Shown: one piece after another, positions 25,413-34,251 of the stretch
How positions within the stretch are numbered: the first letter of the stretch is position 1
Layout of the letters: every line of letters starts with the position of its first letter
Assembly: GCF_035918155.1 (NCBI RefSeq)
Contig: NZ_CP109327.1
Location: forward strand, 7,998,001-8,062,000
Direction: 5' to 3'
Length of the DNA stretch: 64,000 bases
Source: Streptomyces sp. NBC_01591
Lineage (GTDB): Bacteria > Actinomycetota > Actinomycetes > Streptomycetales > Streptomycetaceae
Made by a program: the position numbers and the translations under genes
The notes under the pieces: generated by a model
What the model was told of the DNA's origin: nothing
What the model saw: only the letters and a program-made list of their open reading frames with translations
Databases searched by the model: none

Positions 25413-27668
25413 TCACTCGGCGGAGAGCGAGTCCAGGAGTTTCTGTGCAGTCTTCAGGTCTTTGCTGTCGGCCGCGTCGCCGAAGGCGAGGGCCTGACGG
25501 AGGCAGGAGCGGGCTTCCTCGGCTTCTCCCAGTTCGATCAGGGCCTCTCCCAGATGCAGTAGCGTGCTGCCCTCTATGTGGGGAATGCTGATGCGGTTGG
25601 ACTGGACCACAGCATCGCGATAGTGGTCGGCGGCCTCGCGCCATCGCCGCAGGACGGCGTAGCCACGACCAAGCGCGCGGGTCGTGTTGGCACGGTAGAT
25701 GTCGGCGAGGTGCCCGCTCACCGGACAGTCGGGCGCATCCAGGAAGGTGATGATGTGCTTGTGCTGGATCAGGGATTCCTCGGCACGGCCGAGCATGCGC
25801 AGGGAGGATCCGTAGGTGAACATGGCACCCAGCCAGCCCTCGCGGTCGTCGGCCTCTTCGTAGAGGCCTATGGAGGCGAGCGACTTGTCGGCAGCCTCCT
25901 CGACCTCGCCGAGCTCCGCCTGGGCCCATGCCGCCTGCGCCAGTGCCGAGGCTTGCTGGGAAGCGTCCTGGGCGCGGCGGGCGCAGTCCAGCGCTTCGTG
26001 GGCCCGTTCGATGGCCTCCCGGTACCGGGATTCGCAGGAGAGGGCCCAGGAGTGCATGTTGAGGTGGAAGGCCTGCATGTACGGGTCGTCAAGTGCGGTA
26101 GCGGCCTCGCCGGCCAAGCGGAAGGCTTCGGGCCAGTGTCCCCAGTGGACCCACAGGTCGCAGAACCATTCCATGGCATAGGTAGTCTCCACGACCTGGG
26201 TGTGCTCACCCCTGTGGGCGGCGCTGCGCAGCGCCGCGAGCCAGGCGGGGGCTTCGCTCTGGAGCCAGGCACGGGCCTGCTCGGCACTCTCCAGCGGGAC
26301 CAGGCCCTGCCAGGAGGACGGCGGCGCCCCGTACTTGGGCTTGTACCAGCGTCCGGCGACCACAGCCGTCTCCAGCAGCCAGGTGCGCAGCCGGTCGTCG
26401 GCTGCTTCCTGCTCGCCGGGTTCCTCCTCGCGGGACAGCCGGGCGCGGGCGAACAGCCGCAGCAGGTCGTGCAGCTGGTAGCGGCCGGTGAAGGTGGCCT
26501 GCAGCAGCCCGGCCTCGATCAGCTCCTCCATCACGTCCTCGGCCTCGAAGACGCCGGTCGCGGTCAGAGCGGCGCCGTAGGCGGCGGTCATGTCCGGCCC
26601 CGGAACCAGACTCAGCAGCCGCAGCATCCGCGCGGCTTGGCCGGTCAGCTGACGGTAGGACAGTTCGAATGCCGCCTCCACCCGCACGTCGCCGGCGGCG
26701 AGCGCGCCCAGTCGGCGTTCTTCGTCGGCCAGGCGCCGGACCAGGTGGTCAACGGTCCATCCAGAACGGACCGTCAGCCAGTTTCCCGCCACCCGCAAGG
26801 CCAACGGCAGTCGCCCGCACAGCTCCGCCACTTGCGCCACAGCCTCGGCTTCCGCGTCCACCCGCTCCTCGCCCAGGATCCGGCGCAGCAGATCGACCGC
26901 CTCGTCCTGCGTCATCTCCGACAGCGCCAGGCGGTCGACATCCTCCAGCCCGGTCAAGGGCCGCCGACTGGTGACCAGCACCAGACTCCGCCCGCCCGCA
27001 GGCAGCAGCGCACGGACCTGCCCCTCGTCGCGGGCGTTGTCCAACACCACCAGGCACCGGTGCTCGCGCAGCAGTGCCCGCAGCAGCCCCGCGCGGCCCC
27101 CCGCATCCTCCTGCGCCAGCCGGCGGTCCGACACGCCAAGGGCCTTCAGCAGCTTCAGCAGCGCCTCGCCCGTGTCCACGGGGCCATCCACCCCGTGCAG
27201 GTCCACCACGAAGCACCCGTCAGGGAACTCCTTCGCCAGATCCGCTGCCGCCTTCAGCGCCAGCGTCGTCTTCCCGCACCCCGGAGGACCCGAGACGACC
27301 CACACCGACACCTCCCCGTCGGCACGGGCCCGTTCCGCCGCCTCCCGCAGTAGCGCCAGCTCCGGTTCGCGCCCCGTGAAGTCCCCCACCGATCGCGGCG
27401 GCACAACCGTCCCCGCCACCGCAACCGCGCGCGTCGGACGCGCCGCCCGCGCCGCGGCCAGCAGCGCCTCCCGCTCCGCGTCCGCAAGCCCCAGCCCCTC
27501 CGCCAGCGCCACCACCGTGCGCCGCTGCGGAACCCGGCTACGCCCCCGCTCCATATCGCCGATCGCCCGGACACTCACACCCGACGCCTCAGCCAACTCC
27601 TCCATCGTCAAACGGCCCCGCTGCCGCAGACCACGCAGAACAACCCCGAACGACTTCTCTCCGGACAT
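25413..27668 (-). CDS. XRE-type HTH, NB-ARC and TPR regulator (AfsR-like STAND protein)
   Basis: 751 residues. An XRE HTH (about 8-65; LTMEELAEASGVSVRAIGDM) is followed by an NB-ARC ATPase (about 100-370) with Walker A SGPPGCGKTTLA, Walker B CLVVLDNAR, and CGRLPLAL, then a winged-helix stretch and C-terminal TPR repeats (about 480-740). STAND proteins of this layout act as nucleotide-gated switches that bind DNA in the active state. ATG 27668 is preceded by AGGGAGAGG. Monocistronic; neighbouring IS remnants start 120 bp upstream. Confidence 0.9.
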   Translation of the reverse strand: MSGEKSFGVVLRGLRQRGRLTMEELAEASGVSVRAIGDMERGRSRVPQRRTVVALAEGLGLADAEREALLAAARAARPTRAVAVAGTVVPPRSVGDFTGREPELALLREAAERARADGEVSVWVVSGPPGCGKTTLALKAAADLAKEFPDGCFVVDLHGVDGPVDTGEALLKLLKALGVSDRRLAQEDAGGRAGLLRALLREHRCLVVLDNARDEGQVRALLPAGGRSLVLVTSRRPLTGLEDVDRLALSEMTQDEAVDLLRRILGEERVDAEAEAVAQVAELCGRLPLALRVAGNWLTVRSGWTVDHLVRRLADEERRLGALAAGDVRVEAAFELSYRQLTGQAARMLRLLSLVPGPDMTAAYGAALTATGVFEAEDVMEELIEAGLLQATFTGRYQLHDLLRLFARARLSREEEPGEQEAADDRLRTWLLETAVVAGRWYKPKYGAPPSSWQGLVPLESAEQARAWLQSEAPAWLAALRSAAHRGEHTQVVETTYAMEWFCDLWVHWGHWPEAFRLAGEAATALDDPYMQAFHLNMHSWALSCESRYREAIERAHEALDCARRAQDASQQASALAQAAWAQAELGEVEEAADKSLASIGLYEEADDREGWLGAMFTYGSSLRMLGRAEESLIQHKHIITFLDAPDCPVSGHLADIYRANTTRALGRGYAVLRRWREAADHYRDAVVQSNRISIPHIEGSTLLHLGEALIELGEAEEARSCLRQALAFGDAADSKDLKTAQKLLDSLSAE

Positions 27669-27848
27669 AACCTCTCCCTGTTCTCCCTCGACGGAAGGAT
27701 ACGGCGTGTTTCTCCAGGTCACAGCCTCAGGGCAGCGGCAGCAGCCGCCCCGGAACGCCCGGCCGACCCCGCCGGGAAAGGGCGGTCAGCAGGACCAGGG
27801 CTGCGGGGAGGAGGCAGGGCACCCGGGCTCAATACATTCACGCCGCTT

Positions 27849-28632
27849 GTGGTCGAGCGACTGTTGCGCGAGTACTACCCAGCTGCTCTGGCCGCCTTCG
27901 AGCCGTGGCAAAACGGACTCTGCCGCCCCGCGGCACACGAACTGCTCAAGCTCGCGCCCACCCCGGCCCGGGCCGCGCGGCTGACCCGCACCCAGCTCCA
28001 GGCCGCCCTGAAACGGGCCGGCCGGGAACGCGGCATCGAAGCCGAAGCCGAGCGACTCCGCGAAGCCTTCCGCGCCGACTGGGCCCACCAGCCACAACTG
28101 GTCGAAGACGCGCTCGGCAAGCAGATGCTCGCCCTCCTGGTCCAGCTGGAGGCCGCCTGCACCGCCGCCGACGACTTGTCCGAGGCGGTCGAAGAGGCTT
28201 TCCCTCAGCACCCGGACGCTGAGATCATCCTCAGCTTCCCCGGCCTCGGCATCCAGCTCGGCGCCCGGGTGCTCACCGAGATCGGAGACGACCGAACCCG
28301 GTTCGCCGACGCCCGCGGCCTCAAGACATACGCCAGCGCCTCGCCCATCACCAGGGCCTCCGGGAAGAAGTCCAGCATCACCCGCCGATGAGTGAAGAAC
28401 GACCGGCTCAACCACGCCGGCTACCTCTGGGCCTTCTCCGCCCTTACCTCACCACCCGGCGCCAAGACGCACTACCGGCCCCGACGCGACGACCACGGAG
28501 ACTGGCACGCCGCCGCCCAGCGCAACCTCTGCAACCGCATGCTCGGCCAGCTCTACCACTGCCTCCAGCACCGTGACCTGTTCGACGAAACCAACGCCTA
28601 CCCCACCCAACTCGCCGCCGCAGCTCGACGAG
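27849..28632 (+). pseudogene. IS110-family transposase, C-terminal part with in-frame TGA
   Basis: The frame carries the second half of an IS110 transposase: the transposase_20 region (IILSFPGLGIQLGARVLTEI, GLKTYASASPITRASGK) and KNDRLNHAGYLWAF to LFDETNAYPTQ. It is interrupted at 28389-28391 by TGA exactly where Trp is usual (ITRR-W-VKNDR), with no frame change. The N-terminal DEDD domain is absent. The end runs in frame into an IS630 fragment. Confidence 0.8.
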
Positions 28633-28890
28633 TTAAGGGCCTGAGGCGTCTGTGGGGCGTCGACCGCGGCAAGAAGGGCGCCGCCAGCACGCTCGCCGCG
28701 CTGAAGTCGATCCGCGCCGTCCGACCTGACGGCGCCCCGATCGACGTAATCCTGGACAACCTGTCCGCCCACAAGGGCACCGACATCCGCCGCTGGGCGA
28801 AGAGGAACAAGGTCAAGTTGTGCTTCACCCCGACCTATCCCTCCTGGGCCAACCCGATCGAGGCCCACTTCGGACCACTGAGACAGTTGA
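28633..28890 (+). pseudogene. IS630-family transposase, C-terminal DDE piece
   Basis: Directly continues the IS110 frame: GLRRLWGVDRGKKGAASTLA, ILDNLSAHKGTDIRRWAKRN (catalytic Asp), then FTPTYPSWANPIEAHFGPLR with the last catalytic Glu. It breaks off after LRQ into a short tandem repeat. The N-terminal HTH is missing. No terminal inverted repeat was recognised. Confidence 0.8.
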
Positions 28891-28892
28891 CA

Positions 28893-28941
28893 GTCGAGCG
28901 ATCGAGCGATCGAGCCATCGGGCATCGAGCAATCGAGCGAG
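28893..28941. repeat. Short tandem repeat of tcgagcga units
   Basis: Two perfect copies of tcgagcga (28894-28909) followed by degenerate copies (tcgagcca, atcgagca, atcgagcg) at the broken end of the IS630 fragment, just before the ribosome site of the next gene. Confidence 0.7.
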
Positions 28942-28987
28942 AACGGGAGTGCGGTGTGAGCGGGGCTGGGGGCAGGATGGGTCGTCC

Positions 28988-30079
28988 GTGTCCGAAGAGG
29001 AGTGGGAGCGGTTCCTCCGTGAATCGGTGACGGGTGCGGCCAGGGCCCCCGTGGAGCCGTCGGCGCGCGCCCGTGAGGTGGAGCGGCGGCTGCGGGAGAG
29101 CTCCGGGCAGCCGGAAGGCTGGCGTACGTACTCACCGGCCCGGCCCCGGCGCAGGACAGGCTGGTACGTGACCGGGCTGGTGGCGGTCGTGGCCCTCCTG
29201 GTCGTGGGGCTCTTCCCGCAGCAGGTCGTCGGCTGGTTCGGTGGCAACGACGGCGAGCAGGACGGGGCGCCGCTGGCCGCCGAGTCGGAAAGCCCGCGGG
29301 AAGCTCCGGGCGCCGAGCGGGATCTGCCCCCTACCCTCGCCGAACCCTTCCGGGGTTCGCCTGCCGCCCGCTGGGCCGACGGAGCGGCAGGGATCACGGT
29401 GCCACCGGCCAAGGCGACCGGCTGGATGGACGCCGCCCAGGTCGAGCGGGAACTGCGGCAGAGCCGGGATTTCCTGGTGGCCGCAGGGCTCAACTCCCGC
29501 GTGCTGCACGGCGAGCGGCCCACGAAGGCGATCGCGCTGCTGAACCCGCACCAGAAGGACATCCAGGAGTATCTCCGTAGCTCCTTGTCGTCGACGGCGC
29601 CCACTGACAAGACCGACCCGCTGCTGTTGTTCAGCCGCTTCCGGCCGGAGCAGTCCCGGCTGGTCGGTGACGTGGTCAAGACACGCGGCCGTCTCACGTA
29701 CCGGGAGGGGAAACAGGGGGCGGTCGAGGTGACGGCGGACGTCACCTTCGTGTACCCGGTCACCCCGGCAGGCGACGGCGGGCGGGACGCCGAGGTCGTC
29801 CGTACGATCGTGCGGCGCCAGGTGGTGATGAGCTGGGACGACCCGGCCAAGGTCATCACCGAACCGGGCACGATGTCCCTCATCTCGTACGCGCTCGACA
29901 TGACCAACGGCGGCTGCTCCGCCCCGACCGGCTACTTCGTTCCACCCTTCGGCGCGGCCGACGAGCAGCCCGCCGGCGAGGCCCACCAGGTCGATCCGTA
30001 CGACCGCAGCAAGCCGATCGACACGAGCAACGGCACGACGGCCACGGGCAACAGCTGCGCGACCGCCACCCGCTCCTAG
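28988..30079 (+). CDS. Conserved actinobacterial membrane-anchored protein of unknown function
   Basis: 363 residues. A short acidic/Arg-rich cytoplasmic head (MSEEEWERFLRES, residues 1-55), one membrane helix (about 58-78, VTGLVAVVALLVVGLFPQQV), then a large extracellular domain rich in charged residues. It has the layout of streptomycete single-pass proteins of unknown role. GTG 28988 was chosen because the upstream frame is transposase debris. The stop codon TAG coincides with CTAG at the edge of an IS701 remnant, so the original C-terminus could have been slightly longer. Confidence 0.7.
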   Translation: MSEEEWERFLRESVTGAARAPVEPSARAREVERRLRESSGQPEGWRTYSPARPRRRTGWYVTGLVAVVALLVVGLFPQQVVGWFGGNDGEQDGAPLAAESESPREAPGAERDLPPTLAEPFRGSPAARWADGAAGITVPPAKATGWMDAAQVERELRQSRDFLVAAGLNSRVLHGERPTKAIALLNPHQKDIQEYLRSSLSSTAPTDKTDPLLLFSRFRPEQSRLVGDVVKTRGRLTYREGKQGAVEVTADVTFVYPVTPAGDGGRDAEVVRTIVRRQVVMSWDDPAKVITEPGTMSLISYALDMTNGGCSAPTGYFVPPFGAADEQPAGEAHQVDPYDRSKPIDTSNGTTATGNSCATATRS

Positions 30080-30083
30080 TACT

Positions 30084-30414
30084 CCAGTCGCGCTTTGCCA
30101 TTTGTCCTGGTCACAGGGCCCTTTTGAAGTCTATCGAGCTGACGCGCCGTCAGAGTGGTGGTTTGTGACTCATCCGATCGGGGCGCGTTGAACCAGTCAT
30201 GGAGACGGAGAGCGATGTCGAAGTCGGTCTGTGGGATGCCGAGTTGGACTCGTTGCTGCTACGGGTGGGAGAGCGGTTCGGCCGGGTCGAGCCGCGGCGG
30301 CGGATGCGGGATTACGTGCGCGGCTTGCTGGGCCCGGTGGGCCGCAAGAACAGCTGGCAGATAGCCGAGCACGCGGGCCACGACACCCCGTACGGACTGC
30401 AGCGGCTGCTGTCG
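30084..30414 (+). pseudogene. IS701-family transposase, N-terminal fragment
   Basis: From ATG 30199 the frame reads the start of an IS701 transposase: FGRVEPRRRMRDYVRGLLGP, then VGRKNSWQIAEHAGHDTP and GLQRLLS, where similarity ends. The 115 bp before it (tactccagtcgcgc...) look like the IS left end. IS701-type elements target 4-bp YTAR sites, and the left edge here follows CTAG, the stop of the preceding gene. Confidence 0.7.
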
Positions 30415-30968
30415 TGGTGCCAGTTGTGGGTGTGGCCGCTCTCCGCCCCGCACGCGCAGTACGCCTGGGCCCGAGGTGCCGCAGCGGCCTTCAGGCGGGC
30501 CTTTAGGTGGGCCTTGAGGTGGGCGACCGCGGCCGCACGGCCGGCGGCCGCCGACGGCAGACGCTGCTCAGGACAGGAGGGGCGGCTGTACGAGATGCGC
30601 ACCGCTGTACCGCCTCGCCCGGCAGCGTCCAGGCGCACGGTCCATCTTGCGTCCCAGGACCCGCTCGTCCAGCTCGCTCACCGCGGCCTGCGTCGTCTTG
30701 AACTCGCCTTGCGACCAGCGCGAGCACCATTGCCTCCCGGAAATCGGGACTGAGCCGACATCGGTGCTGCTGCTCGGCCGGCCCGCAACGTCGATCGGCC
30801 CAGGCTCAACTCGCAAGCGCAGCAACCCGGCCCGGCAGGGCGTCAGCGGGCCGGGCCTTCCACATCGATCGGGTGATCTGACCCAGTGGGAAGGGTTACT
30901 CCCTGGACGGCTGTAAATGATCAGCAGGACTTCAACTGCCAGCTACCTCTCCAGCTCCAGGGAGTCCC
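30415..30968. other. Decayed stretch without a confident gene
   Basis: Open but unconvincing frames on both strands. The minus strand about 30640-30740 reads GEFKTTQAAVSELDERVLG, which looks protein-like and may be another transposase scrap. A near-repeat of ggtgggcctt occurs about 30500-30525. Nothing else can be supported. Confidence 0.4.
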
Positions 30969-31423
30969 GTGCGTGCACCCCTTCTGTCTGTGGTCTTCGC
31001 TTCGGCGATCTCTGTCAGCCTTGCCGCACCACCGGCCTACGCCGCCTCTGGGATGACGGCCTCAGACGTCGGCGGGTTCGTCACCGACGGAGACCACGTC
31101 CACGTGTCCAGCACTCCGCCCGCAACAGCATCAGCACATGGATGGTGGCTGGACCCGCTCGGCAAGCACAAGAATGTGAAGGCAAAGGTCACCATCTGGC
31201 TTCAGACCAAGCATGGACACACCTGGAAGACTGTCGCAGAGGGGTCCAAGAACGTGAAGGCCGGTGGCAAGGCGCCAGCTCCCGCCGCGCCAACGCTCGC
31301 AAGACATGCGAGAACAGGGACAAGACCCAGTGGCGCAGCGTCATCGATGTCGACCTGATCGGCATCGCGGACTCCCCTGAGAAGGCGGTCACCAAGACCG
31401 TCACCCTGTCGTGCGGAGCGTAG
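30969..31423 (+). pseudogene. Small secreted protein, broken by a one-base frameshift
   Basis: GTG 30969 (GGGAG upstream) starts a signal peptide (MRAPLLSVVFASAISVSLAA ... AYA) and a mature part with VKAKVTIWLQTKHGHTWKTV. After KAGGK near 31272 the sensible reading moves to the next frame, ending SSRRANARKTCENRDKTQWR ... VTLSCGA* at 31423. Restoring one G (aaggcgcc to aagggcgcc) rejoins the frames into about 151 residues. The family is a common streptomycete exported protein of unknown function. It may be a sequencing error. Confidence 0.7.
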
Positions 31424-31444
31424 AAGCAGAAGGAGTGCAGTGAC

Positions 31445-32251
31445 ATGGACGTGAGCGATCCGACCCTCATCATGGGCCTGCACGGGGTCTTCCACCGGCA
31501 CCCGTGGATCGCTCGCGTCCTTGCCGAGAACTACCTGGAGGACGAGGACGTGTTCAGTCTCGCCGTGGCCAGGGCGGAAGCCTACGGCTGGAGCAGCACT
31601 CACCTGGGCCGCGGTCCGCTGGACGGCTGCCGATGGGGACACAATGACGCCGGTGAAGACTGGACCGAGGACGACCGTGTCCGCCAACTGGCCTGGCTCC
31701 AGGTCGCCGTGGAGGTACAGCTGCACGGCCAACGGCTGCCCCTTCTGCCGGTGGCCACCGTCCTCAGCGATGTACTGCATCACATGGGCACGTACACGCT
31801 CACCGGCTTGCACACGGTCGTGCCCCTGCAGCTGTCCACGGACGACGGTCCCGTCTACTTGTCGCAGGCCGCGGACTGGGTGGCCACTGCGGGGCCGGGA
31901 CCGGCGGCTGACTGTGTCATCACCATCGCGGCCCGGGAATCCGCCGGTCTGTCGAACCGAGCGCAAGACGTGAACGTGCTGATCCTCGAATGCTCCTATG
32001 GTCGCCTGGCCATCCATCCCGGCAGACCCTCTGCACCCACAGGGGGGCTGGCTCCCTCCCTCGTAGGTGAGGTACAGACCGAGGGAATGCAGAACGTGGC
32101 GTCGATCCATTGCTCCTTGCCGGCCTGGTCGCTCGACAGCGCCATCTGGGCGGCCGAGGTCACCGCCACCGCAGTACGCGATGTCGGCGTGACAGAACCA
32201 GTGCTCCTGACCATCTCCCAGAATGGCGATGACCCCGCACAGAACGTGTGA
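31445..32251 (+). CDS. Hypothetical protein
   Basis: 268 residues starting at ATG 31445 with AAGGAG 9 nt upstream. Acidic, Trp/His-containing, no signal peptide or membrane segment (DPTLIMGLHGVFHRHPWIAR at the start, ETVDW-like stretches absent). Composition and codon use are those of a real gene. No domain recognised. It begins 21 bp after the secreted-protein frame and may be cotranscribed with it. Confidence 0.6.
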   Translation: MDVSDPTLIMGLHGVFHRHPWIARVLAENYLEDEDVFSLAVARAEAYGWSSTHLGRGPLDGCRWGHNDAGEDWTEDDRVRQLAWLQVAVEVQLHGQRLPLLPVATVLSDVLHHMGTYTLTGLHTVVPLQLSTDDGPVYLSQAADWVATAGPGPAADCVITIAARESAGLSNRAQDVNVLILECSYGRLAIHPGRPSAPTGGLAPSLVGEVQTEGMQNVASIHCSLPAWSLDSAIWAAEVTATAVRDVGVTEPVLLTISQNGDDPAQNV

Positions 32252-32522
32252 GTGGGCTACCGGTCCTCGGGACCGGAACCGGTGACGGGCGAGTACACGA
32301 CCGCGCGCGGCACGCCCGTGGTAATTGCTGAGGTCACTACGCAGGCGACGCGGCAGCCTTGTCCGGCGGTATGGTGCGGCGCCCAGAGCCGCTCGTCACA
32401 CCATGCCCGCTGTACGAACGGCCGGGGGTGGCAAGGAGCAGTGCGGGCCCGTGCCGACCGACACCCTACGGCTACCGACCGAGTGTCTGGGGTCGATTCA
32501 ACAAGTCAGGAGCCTGACCAGG
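32252..32522. other. Short region without a supported gene
   Basis: 271 bp between the hypothetical gene and the methyltransferase fragment. No frame with convincing coding features and no hairpin was noticed. Confidence 0.3.
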
Positions 32523-32729
32523 GTGCCTGTGGCCGCACCCCACGACGCCCGGTCCCGGTCCACGATCACAGCCCGCCTGTACGCCGAGGCCCTCGGCGAA
32601 GATCACCCTGGGCAGGTAGCAGCCTCCGGGGCGTGCGACTGGACACTGCTCGCCCTTCTGGTGGCGCGGCTGCGGCTGTGCCCCCGGCAGGTCCTGGTGG
32701 ACGCAGGATGCGGCACGGGCGGGATCGGC
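32523..32729 (+). pseudogene. Class I SAM methyltransferase, N-terminal fragment
   Basis: From GTG 32523 (CAGGAG upstream) about 69 codons read VPVAAPHDARSRSTITARLY, a helical lead-in, then motif I VLVDAGCGTGGIG. The sequence then stops matching: right after GGIG it becomes the antisense of another methyltransferase. About two thirds of the enzyme is absent. Confidence 0.65.
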
Positions 32730-32733
32730 CGAA

Positions 32734-33261
32734 CCCGGCCATGTGCTCGTCCCGTTCGACACCGACCGCCCGACCGGGCCCGGTGAGCGCTGCGGCGAGC
32801 GCGAGCGAGACGCCCGGCCCGGTTCCGAGGTCCAGGTACGTGTGCCCGGCAGCGATCCGCATCCTCTGGAGGACTTCCACGGTGTACGGGGTGAACGTCG
32901 ACATCGCCGTCATCCGTCCTCCACGCACGATGCCACGGGCCTGACCCTCCAGCCGTTCGCCGTCACGCTGGACAAGGACCGACTCGCCCGAGTACACGAG
33001 GTCCTGCCACTCGGCCCGGTCCTTGGGGTGTGCTCCGTCGAGCAGCTCCCACACCACTGGCTCGCCGGCCTGTTCACCACGGCGTACATACGCCCGTGGC
33101 ATCAGCACGCCGCGGTCCAGGAGCGACAGCGCATCCCGCAGGCGTGGATCGGTCAACACCCCATCTTCTTGCAGGCGTTCGACCAGCGCCAGACGCGCCG
33201 ATGCCACGTCGGTGAGCCGGCCCTCGGTCACCGAGTCGGCTGTGCCGGATTCGGCATTCAC
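32734..33261 (-). pseudogene. PCMT-like methyltransferase, 3'-truncated
   Basis: About 176 residues from GTG 33261, beginning 7 nt after the Nudix stop, so translationally coupled to it. It resembles protein-L-isoaspartate O-methyltransferase-type enzymes: FTPYTVEVLQRMRIAAGHTY, motif I LDLGTGPGVSLALAAAL, motif II VGVERDEHMA. Similarity ends there at the junction with the opposite-strand methyltransferase. The frame continues to 32566 through the antisense of that gene. The SAM site is only half present. Confidence 0.7.
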
Positions 33262-33267
33262 CGCAGT

Positions 33268-34251
33268 TCACCTGCCACCGGTGGCACGCACTGGGGGTGC
33301 CCAGCCGAGCTCGGTGTACGCGGTGCCGGTGAGGATGCCCTCGATCGCGGCACGGGTGTAGCCGACCATCGGGTCCGGCAGACCGTCCAGCGGCCACCAC
33401 TGCCAGGCCGTGCACTTGTCGGGCTCGCGGACCTCCGGCTCTCCGGACCACTGAATCGCCCGGAAGAACAGCTGAATCCGGGGTTCGGCGTTCTCATGAT
33501 CGTCGAGCAGGTGCACGGTGTGCACCAGGGTGAGGTCTGCGGGCTCGATGACGATCCCGGCTTCCTCATACGCCTCTCTGACCAGGCACGCGCGAACGCT
33601 CTCCCTCTCGACATGACCGGCCAGGGCATGCCACTCGCCGCCCGCGAACTCCACATCAGGGTGACGCAGACCGAGGAGAGTACGGCCGTCACGTTCCAGG
33701 AACAGGTGCGCGCCGATCACGTTCTTCACCGCGCCCGCCCCGCCCTGACCGGTGTCGTCCCGTGGTCCAGGCAGCGGTGGAGCGGGGTGCTCGGTGTGGT
33801 GGGCCTTGATCACCTCATGAGCCCACCGGCACATGGACAGCTGCTCCATGGTGGCGATGTCGAACCAGGCGAACATGATCCCTTCGGTGACGGGCAGGTC
33901 ATGGGCGGTACCGTCCCAGCGGGCCGCATAGACCTGGATCTTCCCCTCGGTGACGTTCGGGCCGTGGGTCTGCACGGTCGTGCAGGGGGTGATACCGGAG
34001 AGGACGAGCCCCGTCTCCTCAAGGATCTCGCGGGCGATCGCTTCGTCCAGAGTCTCGCCGGGCTCGGGCCCGCCGCCGACCAGGGACCAGGTACCGGGGT
34101 CGCAGATCGGTTTGTGTGCATCCCTCAGGTGAAGGAGGTACTCTCCGCGGCCGTTGACGATCAGGACGGCGGTGCTTGTGGGCTGAGACGAAGTGGACGC
34201 GTTCAAGGAAATACCGCCTGGGCGTGGGGAGTTGGTTGGCGTTTGGGGCAT
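33268..34251 (-). CDS. Tandem Nudix hydrolase (two Nudix domains)
   Basis: 327 residues, two Nudix folds. The first box, GGGPEPGETLDEAIAREILE with ETG, is complete. The second (GHVERESVRACLVREAYEEA) has four instead of five residues between the leading Gly and Glu, a one-residue deletion in the metal-binding loop, so the second site may be weak. Substrates would be nucleoside diphosphates linked to another moiety. The first 25 residues are Ser/Thr/Pro-rich; a later start is possible. Coupled to the truncated methyltransferase downstream. Confidence 0.8.
   Translation of the reverse strand: MPQTPTNSPRPGGISLNASTSSQPTSTAVLIVNGRGEYLLHLRDAHKPICDPGTWSLVGGGPEPGETLDEAIAREILEETGLVLSGITPCTTVQTHGPNVTEGKIQVYAARWDGTAHDLPVTEGIMFAWFDIATMEQLSMCRWAHEVIKAHHTEHPAPPLPGPRDDTGQGGAGAVKNVIGAHLFLERDGRTLLGLRHPDVEFAGGEWHALAGHVERESVRACLVREAYEEAGIVIEPADLTLVHTVHLLDDHENAEPRIQLFFRAIQWSGEPEVREPDKCTAWQWWPLDGLPDPMVGYTRAAIEGILTGTAYTELGWAPPVRATGGR

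Noticed and set aside
25578..27353. 591-codon plus-strand frame over the NB-ARC regulator
   Set aside because: Antisense shadow; Walker motifs and HTH are on the minus strand.
1..27700. Secondary-metabolite gene cluster
   Set aside because: Esterases, exporters and LuxR/AraC regulators are suggestive, but no PKS, NRPS, terpene or other core enzyme is present.
27849..30414. Complete composite transposon
   Set aside because: All three IS pieces lack parts of their transposase and no terminal inverted repeats or target duplications could be paired.
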